From NCBI RefSeq assembly GCF_016734805.1, contig NZ_JAERQG010000003.1, forward strand, positions 372,001-436,000: a DNA stretch of 64,000 bases, in the 5' to 3' direction. Shown in pieces: positions 9,061 through 16,742 of this stretch. The notes under the pieces were generated by a model that did not search any database, was not told where the DNA came from, and was given only the letters and a program-made list of their open reading frames with translations. Each line of letters opens with the position of its first letter. Position 1 is the stretch's first letter. Both the position numbers and the translations under genes were made by a program. This DNA is from Marivirga atlantica. GTDB lineage: Bacteria > Bacteroidota > Bacteroidia > Cytophagales > Cyclobacteriaceae.

Positions 9061-9816
9061 ATGACTTATCACATACTTAACGGTGATTCACTAAAAGCTC
9101 AATTTCCTGCAAATATAAGTGGTGGAATTATAGTAGGCAGAGAAGCACTTGTAGATGGTGAAGTAAAGGCTAACTCTCTGGAAGAGTTCTTTAGAGTGAG
9201 GGCTGATTTCATGCATACTCACTATGAAGTACCTCGTGCAGAATATTTGGAAAAGTCAGCAAAAGAAATCAATAAGATACTAGATATCACCGCAGAATCA
9301 GAAATAAACTTGTGGTTTGAGGATGATCTTTTCTGCCAGGTAAACTTTTGGTTTATTGCTGACTTGCTTCTTCAGCAATCAAAAGATTTTACTATCTACC
9401 TGGTTAGGCCCACAAAAGAGATTTCTTATAATGGTTTTGCATGGCTTACTTCTGATGGCTTAGAAAATGCTTTAAAACAAAGAGTACTTATCAGTAATGA
9501 TTTGATTAGCTTCTCCGAACTATGGAAAGCATACCAAAATCAAGACTCAACTAAATTAAAAGAAATTGCCGACAGACTTGCAAACTCCTACCCTTTTATA
9601 CCTCCTGCCGTAAATGCACAATTAGGAAGAATGCACTACTCCAATGGTATGAATGAAGTTGAAGCAATTATCAGTAAACTTATTGATGAATTATCTACAG
9701 AAGAGTTTGTACCAATATTCAAAGCTTTTAATAAGCAGGCAGGTATTTATGGTTTTGGTGATTTACAAGTTGAAAGATTATTAAGTGAGGTGATAAGAAA
9801 ACGCCAAAGTCAGTAA
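9061..9816 (+). CDS. DUF1835 domain-containing protein
   Basis: 251-residue cytosolic protein. The N-terminal part (ILNGDSLKAQFPANISGGIIVGREALVDGE, seen in pieces) and the following LWFEDDLFCQVNFWFIADLL match the DUF1835 pattern, a domain of unknown function seen in Bacteroidota and Bacillota, often with a C-terminal helical DUF3658-like extension; here the C-terminal half (SFSELWKAYQNQDS through LQVERLLSEVIRKR) is helical. No catalytic residues can be assigned from established knowledge. It has its own upstream terminator and no close partner downstream, so it is probably monocistronic. Confidence 0.75.
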   Translation: MTYHILNGDSLKAQFPANISGGIIVGREALVDGEVKANSLEEFFRVRADFMHTHYEVPRAEYLEKSAKEINKILDITAESEINLWFEDDLFCQVNFWFIADLLLQQSKDFTIYLVRPTKEISYNGFAWLTSDGLENALKQRVLISNDLISFSELWKAYQNQDSTKLKEIADRLANSYPFIPPAVNAQLGRMHYSNGMNEVEAIISKLIDELSTEEFVPIFKAFNKQAGIYGFGDLQVERLLSEVIRKRQSQ

Positions 9817-10219
9817 AACAGCTGAGTTCATCCGTAGTATATAAACACTTGCTATCTTTCCAATTAAGACCTTTGTTCTATGGAGCCTGAATACATTCAC
9901 TCTCTATTTCCCTTTCATTTAAGCCACCAATAAAGAGATGTAATAAAACAATAAAATAGTACATATTACTGCACTTTTATAGTCTAAATAGCCATAAAAC
10001 ACCATTTAAGCAGATGAATAATTTAATTACAACTGTAATCATTTATTGGAATAGTTCAAATATATTGATTACAAACAATCAAAAAACTCAAAAAAACACA
10101 ATACGGCTTCTAAACGCACTATTTAGCTACCGCGGAAGGAATAACATGTAATAAAATTTGGTTAAAAGGAATAAAATATTGATCTTATTGAAATTCTTAA
10201 TAACCAAAAACCAAATTTT
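9817..10219 (+). other. 403-base gene-free, very AT-rich interval with the leader of the subtilisin gene
   Basis: No open frame of note and no tRNA. The interval is strongly A/T rich, with A-runs at about 10076-10100. Its last 70 bases hold a perfect inverted repeat whose right arm reaches into the start codon of the secreted protease, listed separately. I saw no consensus TAnnTTTG promoter with a well-spaced -33 element. Confidence 0.6.
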
Positions 10220-10221
10220 AT
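10151..10221 (+). promoter_or_regulatory. 13-bp inverted repeat overlapping the subtilisin start codon
   Basis: The left arm 10151-10163 (ATAAAATTTGGTT) is exactly complementary to the right arm 10209-10221 (AACCAAATTTTAT), with a 45-base interval. The right arm covers the A and T of the ATG at 10220. In RNA this stem would bury the start codon; in DNA it could be a dyad for a regulator. The arms are AT-rich, so the stem is of moderate stability. Confidence 0.5.
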
Positions 10222-13200
10222 GAAAAAGTTTCTTACTCCCCCTATGCGGGCGGTGAAAGGAAGTTTTAGAGGACTCATATTGGGTTCACTAATGCTAGGG
10301 GCTACTGCCTCCTTCGCCCAAGACAAAATTACAACCACTCCAAAACATGATGCTCAAACAGTTAAATTTAGAGGGCACAATGCTATTCAAGGAGTTGTTC
10401 GAGTAAAATTCAAAAACACAAAAGATGTTGAGCTTAAGCTTGAAAAGCTAATTTCTGACAACAAAAATGGAAGAATCAGCAAAGGTGCTAGCAACTACCT
10501 GAGACTTCCTGATTTCCCGGAATTTAGTGCCAGAAATAGTGAGTTTGGTGCTATAAATATGAAACGTGTCTTCCGCCCAGCTGGCAAGTATGAAGCAAGA
10601 CACCAAGAGTGGGGACTTCACCTGTGGTACGAGATCGAGTTTAAAAATGCAGCTGATTTAGATAGAGTATTAGATGCCTATTCAAAAGTAGCTGATGTTG
10701 CCGTTGCCGAGCCTCGTTATGAAATGTCTTTAAATACACTTTCAGGTGCTCCTAACGATCCTCAATATTCAACTCAGGCTAACCACTATGATTTAATCAA
10801 TGCTTTGGATGCCTGGGGAATTGAAACCGGTTCGTCAGATGTAGTTGTAGCCATTGAAGATCAAGGTGTAGATTACACTCACCCGGATTTGCAGGGCCAT
10901 ATGTGGACCAACCCAGGAGAAACTCCAAACAATGGTATCGATGATGACAACAATGGCTATGTAGATGACTACTATGGTTACAATTTCGGTAACGACAACG
11001 GAAACATAGCTATTAACTATCATGGTACACATGTTGGTGGTACTGTATCAGCTGAAACCAACAATGGTGTTGGTGTAGCCGGTGTAGCTGGTGGCTCAGG
11101 AAGTGATGACGGTGTTAGATTAATGTCCTTATCCGTTTTTGGCAATAATGCTCAAGGTGGATTCGATGAAGCATTTATCTACGCAGCAGATAATGGTGCC
11201 GTAATCTCTCAAAACTCTTGGGGTGGCGGTTCTCAATCAGCTGCGCTGGAAAATGCTATTGACTATTTCATTGCAAATGCCGGTGGTTCAGGACAACCTC
11301 TTAATGGTGGATTAGTAGTTTTTGCTGCAGGTAATAGCAATAGCCAAACAACAGGTGCTTACCCTGGTAGATACGCACCTGTGCTATCAGTAGCTTCAAC
11401 CACTTACAACGGCACTAAATCAAGCTTTTCAAATTATGGCTCATGGGTAGATATTTCAGCTCCAGGCTCTAATATTTTGAGTACTTACCCAGTTTCTCAG
11501 GGTAGTTATAATACTATCTCAGGTACTTCAATGGCCTGTCCACACGTTTCCGGTGTTGCTGCACTTGTAGCCTCAAAGGCATGGAGAGATGGTGCTCCTT
11601 TAACAGCTGCGGAACTAAGAAGCCGTTTAGAAAGTACAGCCAACTTTGACCTGCTTTACAATGCCAATTCCAGTACCTATGATGGGAGATTGGGTGCCGG
11701 TATGCTAGATGCTTATGCTGCCCTAGGTGGTACTGGTGGTGGCGGAGGTGGCGGCACCTGCGATGATACTGAGGTAACCCTTACACTTACTACCGACAAC
11801 TACGGTTCAGAAACTACATGGTCATTAACTGATGGCTCAGGATCAACAATTGCTACTGGTAGCGGTTATGGTAACAACCAAACTTACACAGAAACTTTCT
11901 GTTTAACAGACGGAGACTACACCTTTACTATTAATGACTCTTATGGCGATGGTATTTGCTGTTCTTATGGTAATGGTTCATATGCTATCAGCGATGGTTC
12001 TTCTACTTTAATTTCAGGAGGAGAATTTACATCTACCGAAAGTAAAGATTTCACTATTGGTTCTGGTGGAGGCACTTCTTGTGACACACCAACAGGTTTA
12101 GCATCCTCTAATGTTACTTACAATAGCTTTACAGTTTCATGGAATGCTGTTTCGGGTGCATCTTCATATGATGTTGAAGTAAATGGATCTATTGCTTCAG
12201 ATGATGCGACCAATACTTCTGTAAATTTAACTGGCGCTAGTGCTAATACTACCTATTCAGTAAAGGTAAGAGCTAATTGTTCAGGTGGTTCATCTGCCTA
12301 CTCGTCTGCTATAAGTGTTACTACTCCAGATGAGCCTTCAACAGGAGGATGTACAGGTGGCATTTCATCATTCCCTTATACCGAGAGTTTTGAATCTAGC
12401 TTAGGCGCCTGGTCAAACGGATCAGGAGATGATACTAACTGGACAAGAGATTCTGGTGGAACTCCTTCTAGCGGAACAGGTCCTTCAAGTGGCTCCGCTG
12501 GTTCTTATTATGTATACCTGGAAGCTTCAGGTAATGGTACTGGCTTCCCTAATAAAACAGCTTACTTGAATAGCCCTTGTTTTGATTTATCAGCTGAATC
12601 GGAAGCTAGTTTCTCTTTCGACTACCACATGAATGGTACAGCAATGGGTTCTTTAGCCTTGCAATTGAGCAGTAATGATGGCTCGACATGGACCACCGCT
12701 TGGTCAATTTCAGGAACTCAGGGTAATTCATGGCAATCGGCTTCAGTTGATTTAGCAACTTACTTAGGTGGTTCTGTTCAGGCGCGCTTCCTGGCAACTT
12801 CCGGTTCTAGCTGGTCTTCTGATATCGCCATAGATAATATTTCTGTTGGCTCAGGCTCTGGCGGAGGAGGAAACTCTGCTGTTACGCTTACGCTTGTTAC
12901 GGACAATTATGGTTCTGAAACTTCATGGACACTGACTGATGATGGCGGAAGCACAATAGCTTCTGGTAGTGGCTATGCAAACAACCAGACTTATACTGAA
13001 ACCTTCAACTTGTCTGGCGGCTGCTATACTTTCACCATCAACGATTCTTATGGCGATGGTATTTGCTGCTCTTACGGAAATGGTTCCTACACCCTAGCTG
13101 ATGGAAGCGGTGTAATCGCTACTGGTGGAGACTTTAATTCTAGTGCTACTGAAGACTTCTGCGTGAGTGGTACTTCTGACTTTGGTTTATTCTCTGAGAA

Positions 13201-13459
13201 TACACCAACAAGTACTGAGTTAGACAAATTTGGTTTTACAGCTTTCCCTAATCCGGCAAGCTCTTCCATCAATATTAGATTAAGTGGCTCAACAGAAGCC
13301 AATTTTATCATAGTGGACATCACAGGTAAGGAAATGTCACGAGGTACGATTGCTAATAGCGAAAAAACTATCTCTATTAGTCACTTACCTAGTGGAATGT
13401 ATATTATTAAAGCCACTACAGGTGAAACATCCATAACTCAGAAGATTATCAAGGAATAA
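10220..13459 (+). CDS. Secreted subtilisin-family (S8) serine protease with T9SS sorting domain
   Basis: Exported endopeptidase, 1079 residues. A signal peptide ends near residue 34 (ASFAQ), followed by a propeptide to about 180. The catalytic domain (about 195-500) has Asp214 in AIEDQGVDYTHPD, His268 in HGTHVGGT and Ser437 in GTSMACPHVSG, a complete triad. After a glycine-rich linker come a calcium-site-like module (about 519-613), a fibronectin type III domain (about 625-710), a MAM-like jelly-roll domain with FPYTESFES (about 720-880), a second copy of the first module (about 887-983), and a Por C-terminal domain with FPNPASSSINIRL and an IIKE end. It should leave the cell by type IX secretion. 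Its own terminator is at 13519. Confidence 0.93.
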   Translation: MKKFLTPPMRAVKGSFRGLILGSLMLGATASFAQDKITTTPKHDAQTVKFRGHNAIQGVVRVKFKNTKDVELKLEKLISDNKNGRISKGASNYLRLPDFPEFSARNSEFGAINMKRVFRPAGKYEARHQEWGLHLWYEIEFKNAADLDRVLDAYSKVADVAVAEPRYEMSLNTLSGAPNDPQYSTQANHYDLINALDAWGIETGSSDVVVAIEDQGVDYTHPDLQGHMWTNPGETPNNGIDDDNNGYVDDYYGYNFGNDNGNIAINYHGTHVGGTVSAETNNGVGVAGVAGGSGSDDGVRLMSLSVFGNNAQGGFDEAFIYAADNGAVISQNSWGGGSQSAALENAIDYFIANAGGSGQPLNGGLVVFAAGNSNSQTTGAYPGRYAPVLSVASTTYNGTKSSFSNYGSWVDISAPGSNILSTYPVSQGSYNTISGTSMACPHVSGVAALVASKAWRDGAPLTAAELRSRLESTANFDLLYNANSSTYDGRLGAGMLDAYAALGGTGGGGGGGTCDDTEVTLTLTTDNYGSETTWSLTDGSGSTIATGSGYGNNQTYTETFCLTDGDYTFTINDSYGDGICCSYGNGSYAISDGSSTLISGGEFTSTESKDFTIGSGGGTSCDTPTGLASSNVTYNSFTVSWNAVSGASSYDVEVNGSIASDDATNTSVNLTGASANTTYSVKVRANCSGGSSAYSSAISVTTPDEPSTGGCTGGISSFPYTESFESSLGAWSNGSGDDTNWTRDSGGTPSSGTGPSSGSAGSYYVYLEASGNGTGFPNKTAYLNSPCFDLSAESEASFSFDYHMNGTAMGSLALQLSSNDGSTWTTAWSISGTQGNSWQSASVDLATYLGGSVQARFLATSGSSWSSDIAIDNISVGSGSGGGGNSAVTLTLVTDNYGSETSWTLTDDGGSTIASGSGYANNQTYTETFNLSGGCYTFTINDSYGDGICCSYGNGSYTLADGSGVIATGGDFNSSATEDFCVSGTSDFGLFSENTPTSTELDKFGFTAFPNPASSSINIRLSGSTEANFIIVDITGKEMSRGTIANSEKTISISHLPSGMYIIKATTGETSITQKIIKE
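11774..13171 (+). repeat. Two-copy intragenic repeat in the subtilisin gene
   Basis: Copy 1 at about 11774-12058 and copy 2 at about 12879-13165 encode nearly identical modules starting TDNYGSET and containing TFTINDSYGDGICCSYGNGSY. DNA similarity is high in the GATGGTATTTGCTG region. The two copies flank the fibronectin and MAM-like domains, so a recent internal duplication, or convergence maintained by recombination, is likely. Confidence 0.85.
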
Positions 13460-13518
13460 GCATTTTTTTCAACGGTTGTCTAGAACTTCGTTTTTGATAA
13501 CTTCTAGTTTAATGAAAA

Positions 13519-13550
13519 GTCAAGTGGATTTAATTCCGCTTGGCTTTTTT
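13519..13550 (+). terminator. Rho-independent terminator after the subtilisin gene
   Basis: Ten-pair stem GTCAAGTGGA / TCCGCTTGGC including two G-U pairs, a six-base loop and a six-T tail. Confidence 0.85.
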
Positions 13551-13595
13551 GCTTTATTATTATCAGAAAATCATTTAAACCACTAAATTTTGAGT

Positions 13596-14048
13596 ATGCG
13601 GAATATATTAATAGCATCAGTATTAATCTTATTTGCCTGTAAGTCATCACATATGAAAAGCCAACAAATAGAACAAGGAGTGCAAGGTCAGGTACGCTGG
13701 TTTCAGGGTAATATGATGCCTTCTATAGGTGGAGATACGCCTAAAGGAAAAGCTGTAGAAAGAAAAATTTACTTCTGCCAACCATTAAAGATGGATGAAT
13801 TACAGCGAGATGAAAGCAATACGCTTTTTTTAGGAGTGGATGGGTTGGCCATAAAGCACACTACAAGTGATGCAGAGGGTAACTACAAGCTTGAATTAGC
13901 ACCTGGAGAATACTCTGTATTCACAAAGGAGGAAAACGGATTCTATGCCAATCAATTTAATGGTGAGGGTTATGTGAATATAGTGAAAGTCGAAAAAGAT
14001 GAGATCACAACATTGGATATCAAGATCACCTATCAGGCAAGCTTTTGA
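13596..14048 (+). CDS. Lipoprotein with carboxypeptidase-regulatory-like fold
   Basis: 150-residue lipoprotein. ATG 13596 is preferred to a TTG two codons upstream. The N terminus MRNILIASVLILFACKSS has a lipobox with Cys17, so it is lipid-anchored. The mature part (QGVQGQVRWFQGN, then TSDAEGNYKLELAPGEYSVFTKEENGFYAN) resembles the carboxypeptidase D regulatory-like beta-sandwich found in many Bacteroidota envelope proteins. No enzymatic residues are evident. It stands between the subtilisin terminator and the cydAB leader. Confidence 0.65.
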   Translation: MRNILIASVLILFACKSSHMKSQQIEQGVQGQVRWFQGNMMPSIGGDTPKGKAVERKIYFCQPLKMDELQRDESNTLFLGVDGLAIKHTTSDAEGNYKLELAPGEYSVFTKEENGFYANQFNGEGYVNIVKVEKDEITTLDIKITYQASF

Positions 14049-14102
14049 CTAAGCATAGTCTAAAATAAGGCTTACAAAAGTCTTCTTTTAGGAGGAGAAA
14101 TC

Positions 14103-14165
14103 ATGATGATAAAAATTGGAAATCCTTTTAAAAAAATCAGCATTTCACCAATCAATTTTAGGTAA
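14103..14165 (+). other. Possible 20-residue leader ORF upstream of cydA
   Basis: ATG 14103 to TAA 14163-14165, encoding a basic 20-residue peptide (MMIKIGNPFKKISISPINFR). It is preceded by AGGAGGAG (14090-14097), a near-perfect Shine-Dalgarno at good spacing, which is rare in this window. The stop codon falls inside the palindrome at 14162-14175. It could be a regulatory leader or chance; nothing else supports translation. Confidence 0.3.
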
Positions 14166-14175
14166 CATCTGTTAC
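14162..14175. promoter_or_regulatory. Perfect palindrome upstream of cydAB, candidate regulator site
   Basis: GTAACA-TC-TGTTAC, a perfect 6+6 dyad. A Bacteroidota -7 element TAACTTTG (TAnnTTTG) lies at 14197-14204. If transcription begins near the cydA ATG at 14210, the dyad is centred about 41.5 bases upstream, the position used by CRP/FNR-family activators. The regulator's identity is unknown. Confidence 0.5.
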
Positions 14176-14196
14176 ATTGCCAGAGTTGTGAATAAC

Positions 14197-14204
14197 TAAC
14201 TTTG
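14197..14204 (+). promoter_or_regulatory. Putative -7 promoter element of cydAB
   Basis: TAACTTTG fits the Bacteroidota TAnnTTTG consensus; a TTG lies at 14177-14179 as a possible -33 element. It sits only five bases from the ATG, implying a leaderless or nearly leaderless message. Confidence 0.45.
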
Positions 14205-14209
14205 ACTGC

Positions 14210-15595
14210 ATGGAAACCGAAATCTTAGCCCGCATTCAATTCGCTTTTACAGTAGCATTCCATTACATCTACCCTCCTCTTAGTATCGGCTTAGGACTAT
14301 TAATGGTGATATTCGAAAGTCTTTACATCAGTACTAAAAACAAGGAATATCATACCCTAGCTAAATTCTGGACTAAAATATTTGCCCTCACCTTTGGCAT
14401 TGGCGTGGTTACAGGTATAGTAATGGAATTTGAGTTTGGTACCAACTGGGCAACCTACTCTCGGTATGTAGGAGATATTTTTGGCAGCGCATTAGCTGCA
14501 GAAGGCATTTTTGCCTTCGCCCTGGAAAGCGGATTCTTAGGAATTTTACTTTTCGGCTGGAATAGAGTAAAACCCTGGGTACATCTGGTGTCAACTATAG
14601 GCGTATTTTTGGGTTCCATGTTTTCAGCAGTATGGATTGTAGTAGCAAATAGCTGGCAACAAACTCCGGCAGGTTATCATATTGTAGGAGAAGGCATGCA
14701 TGCCAGAGCTGAAATAACTGACTTTTGGGCAATGGTTTTCAATCCTTCAAGTGTGGACAGGTTACTTCACGTTTGGCTCGGTGCGTTTCTATCTGGTGCC
14801 TTTTTGATATTGAGCGTTCATGCGTATTATTTACTCAAAGGGAGATATGTGCATATATCCAAAAAAGCTTTCAAGATAGCTCTTGCTGTAGCAACAGTCT
14901 TCTCTTTAGGACAATTACTAACTGGTCATAAGTCCGCTGAAGGAGTTGCGGAAAATCAACCTGCTAAACTTGCTGCCCTTGAAGGCCATTTCGAAGCAAA
15001 GGCACCTGCCGATATGTATCTTTTTGGCTGGGTAGACCAGAAAAATCAGGAAGTAACGGGAGTTAAAATTCCCGGAGGCTTATCATTTCTAATAGATTAC
15101 GATTTTGAAGCTCCTGTTACAGGTTTAAATGCTTTTCCTGAAGATGAGAGGCCTGGACAGGTAAATGCTGTTTTTCAGTTCTATCACATCATGGTCGCCA
15201 TCGGTATGAGCTTAATTGGCATTTCGTTATTAGGCTGCTTCATGTGGATGCGAGGGAAGCTGTTTGATAAAAGATGGTTGTTATGGATTTTTGTTTTCGC
15301 TGCCTTGCTACCCCAAATAGCCAATCAGGTGGGTTGGTTTGCCGCAGAGATGGGACGTCAGCCGTGGGTAGTTTACGGTTTACTAAGAACTTCAGACGCC
15401 TTTTCTCAGGCGGTATCGGCTAATCAGATCATATTCTCCTTAGTATTGTTCTTACTGGTTTACGCCCTGCTTTTTGTCCTCTTTGTTTATTTACTGAACA
15501 AGAAAATACAGAACGGCCCCTATGATGAGTCTGAAGAAGATGATAGACCTCTTACTTCAGAAATCACTAATGTTTTAACCTCAAAAAAATCTTAA
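14210..15595 (+). CDS. cydA: Cytochrome bd ubiquinol oxidase subunit I
   Basis: Quinol-oxidising subunit of the high-affinity terminal oxidase in the cytoplasmic membrane; it carries hemes b558, b595 and d. The 461 residues form about nine membrane helices. His18 in FAFHYIYPPLSIG is the conserved N-terminal heme ligand; GRQPW (near residue 392) is the quinol-oxidase signature, and the extended helix contains FALESGFLGILLFGW. The length and the modest loop after the sixth helix indicate the short Q-loop form rather than the longer E. coli type. The final stop overlaps the cydB start by one base (TAATG). No cydX, cydC or cydD gene is visible. Upstream dyad and -7 element suggest oxygen or redox control. 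Confidence 0.97.
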   Translation: METEILARIQFAFTVAFHYIYPPLSIGLGLLMVIFESLYISTKNKEYHTLAKFWTKIFALTFGIGVVTGIVMEFEFGTNWATYSRYVGDIFGSALAAEGIFAFALESGFLGILLFGWNRVKPWVHLVSTIGVFLGSMFSAVWIVVANSWQQTPAGYHIVGEGMHARAEITDFWAMVFNPSSVDRLLHVWLGAFLSGAFLILSVHAYYLLKGRYVHISKKAFKIALAVATVFSLGQLLTGHKSAEGVAENQPAKLAALEGHFEAKAPADMYLFGWVDQKNQEVTGVKIPGGLSFLIDYDFEAPVTGLNAFPEDERPGQVNAVFQFYHIMVAIGMSLIGISLLGCFMWMRGKLFDKRWLLWIFVFAALLPQIANQVGWFAAEMGRQPWVVYGLLRTSDAFSQAVSANQIIFSLVLFLLVYALLFVLFVYLLNKKIQNGPYDESEEDDRPLTSEITNVLTSKKS

Positions 15596-16632
15596 TGGAA
15601 ACTTTTTTAGGCATCGATTATCCTACCTGGTGGTATTTAGTAGTTGGCGGATTGTTTTCCGGTTATGCCATTTTAGATGGTTTTGATTTTGGAGCAGGCG
15701 CCTGGCATTTATTCTTGAAAGATGAAAAAAGCAGAAGGATAGCACTCAATGCTGTGGGGCCAGTTTGGGATGGAAACGAAGTATGGCTGGTTATTGGTGG
15801 AGGAGCTTTATTCGCAGGATTCCCCGTTGTGTATGCTACCCTCTTCTCGGCTATGTATACTCCTTTTATGCTCTTTCTTTTATTCATTATTTTCAGAGCT
15901 ATTTCCATCGAATTCAGAGGAAAAGAAGCCATGCTGTGGTGGCGAAAAACCTGGGATATTTCCTATAGTGTTTCCAGCATCATGTTGGCTTTCCTTTTGG
16001 GCGTAGTGCTGGGTAATGTGTTACAGGGCTTTAAAATCAGTCAGGATTACACCTATGAAGGCGCTGGCTTTTGGGAGTTTATTAACCCTTATTCCATTAT
16101 GACAGGTGTAACCACTGTGTTCCTTTTTATGATGCACGGTGCCATCTACCTTTTACTGAAAACAGAAGGTAAGCTATTCGTAAAACTGACCTATTTCTTA
16201 AAGCGGGCCATGATATTCTTTATGGTAGCTTTTGGTATAACCACACTCTATACGCTCATTTACATTCCACACCTTTCTGATGACTTTAAAGCAAGTCCTG
16301 TACTTTTCATAGTACCTCTATTTACTTTTTTAAGTATAGCCAATGTGCCACGATTAGCCAGCAAGAGAAAGTTTGGCTGGGCATTCTTCTTTTCAGCGCT
16401 CACCATCAGCTTAAGTTTGGTTTTGGTAGCCATTGAGTTGTACCCTGTACTACTCTTTTCTACCATTGATCCTCAATTTAATATTGATGTGTATAACGCT
16501 TCGGCTTCAATAAAGACATTAAAAATAATGATGACAATTGTAGCCATAGGTGCACCTTTGGTATTGGCTTACACAATCTTTGTTTACCGCACTTTTTGGG
16601 GAAAAGTGAAGCTGGACGAAACGAGTTATTAG
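15595..16632 (+). CDS. cydB: Cytochrome bd ubiquinol oxidase subunit II
   Basis: Structural partner of CydA in the bd oxidase. The 345 residues form about eight or nine membrane helices. Signatures are the N-terminal YAILDGFDFGAGAWHLFL, the VWDGNEVWLVIGGGALFAGFP segment (read in two parts), and FRAISIEFR. It starts inside the cydA stop codon, so the two are translationally coupled. After its stop codon there is no obvious hairpin; the next gene is 110 bases further with its own promoter-like element. Confidence 0.97.
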   Translation: METFLGIDYPTWWYLVVGGLFSGYAILDGFDFGAGAWHLFLKDEKSRRIALNAVGPVWDGNEVWLVIGGGALFAGFPVVYATLFSAMYTPFMLFLLFIIFRAISIEFRGKEAMLWWRKTWDISYSVSSIMLAFLLGVVLGNVLQGFKISQDYTYEGAGFWEFINPYSIMTGVTTVFLFMMHGAIYLLLKTEGKLFVKLTYFLKRAMIFFMVAFGITTLYTLIYIPHLSDDFKASPVLFIVPLFTFLSIANVPRLASKRKFGWAFFFSALTISLSLVLVAIELYPVLLFSTIDPQFNIDVYNASASIKTLKIMMTIVAIGAPLVLAYTIFVYRTFWGKVKLDETSY

Positions 16633-16715
16633 GTGATTTATTAAAGTCTTAAAAGAATTATATATTCATCATTACTATTTCTATTCATACTCATCCCGTT
16701 CAAAAATATTATTTA

Positions 16716-16723
16716 TATATTTG
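16716..16723 (+). promoter_or_regulatory. Putative -7 promoter element
   Basis: TATATTTG matches TAnnTTTG, 19 bases upstream of the ATG at 16743. No exact TTTG -33 box at ideal spacing was seen, so support is partial. Confidence 0.35.
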
Positions 16724-16742
16724 CCCAAACTTTCAACGCAAG

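Noticed and set aside
10835-11032. Minus-strand frame within the subtilisin
   Set aside because: Antisense shadow of the catalytic Asp region; the plus frame has the full protease triad.
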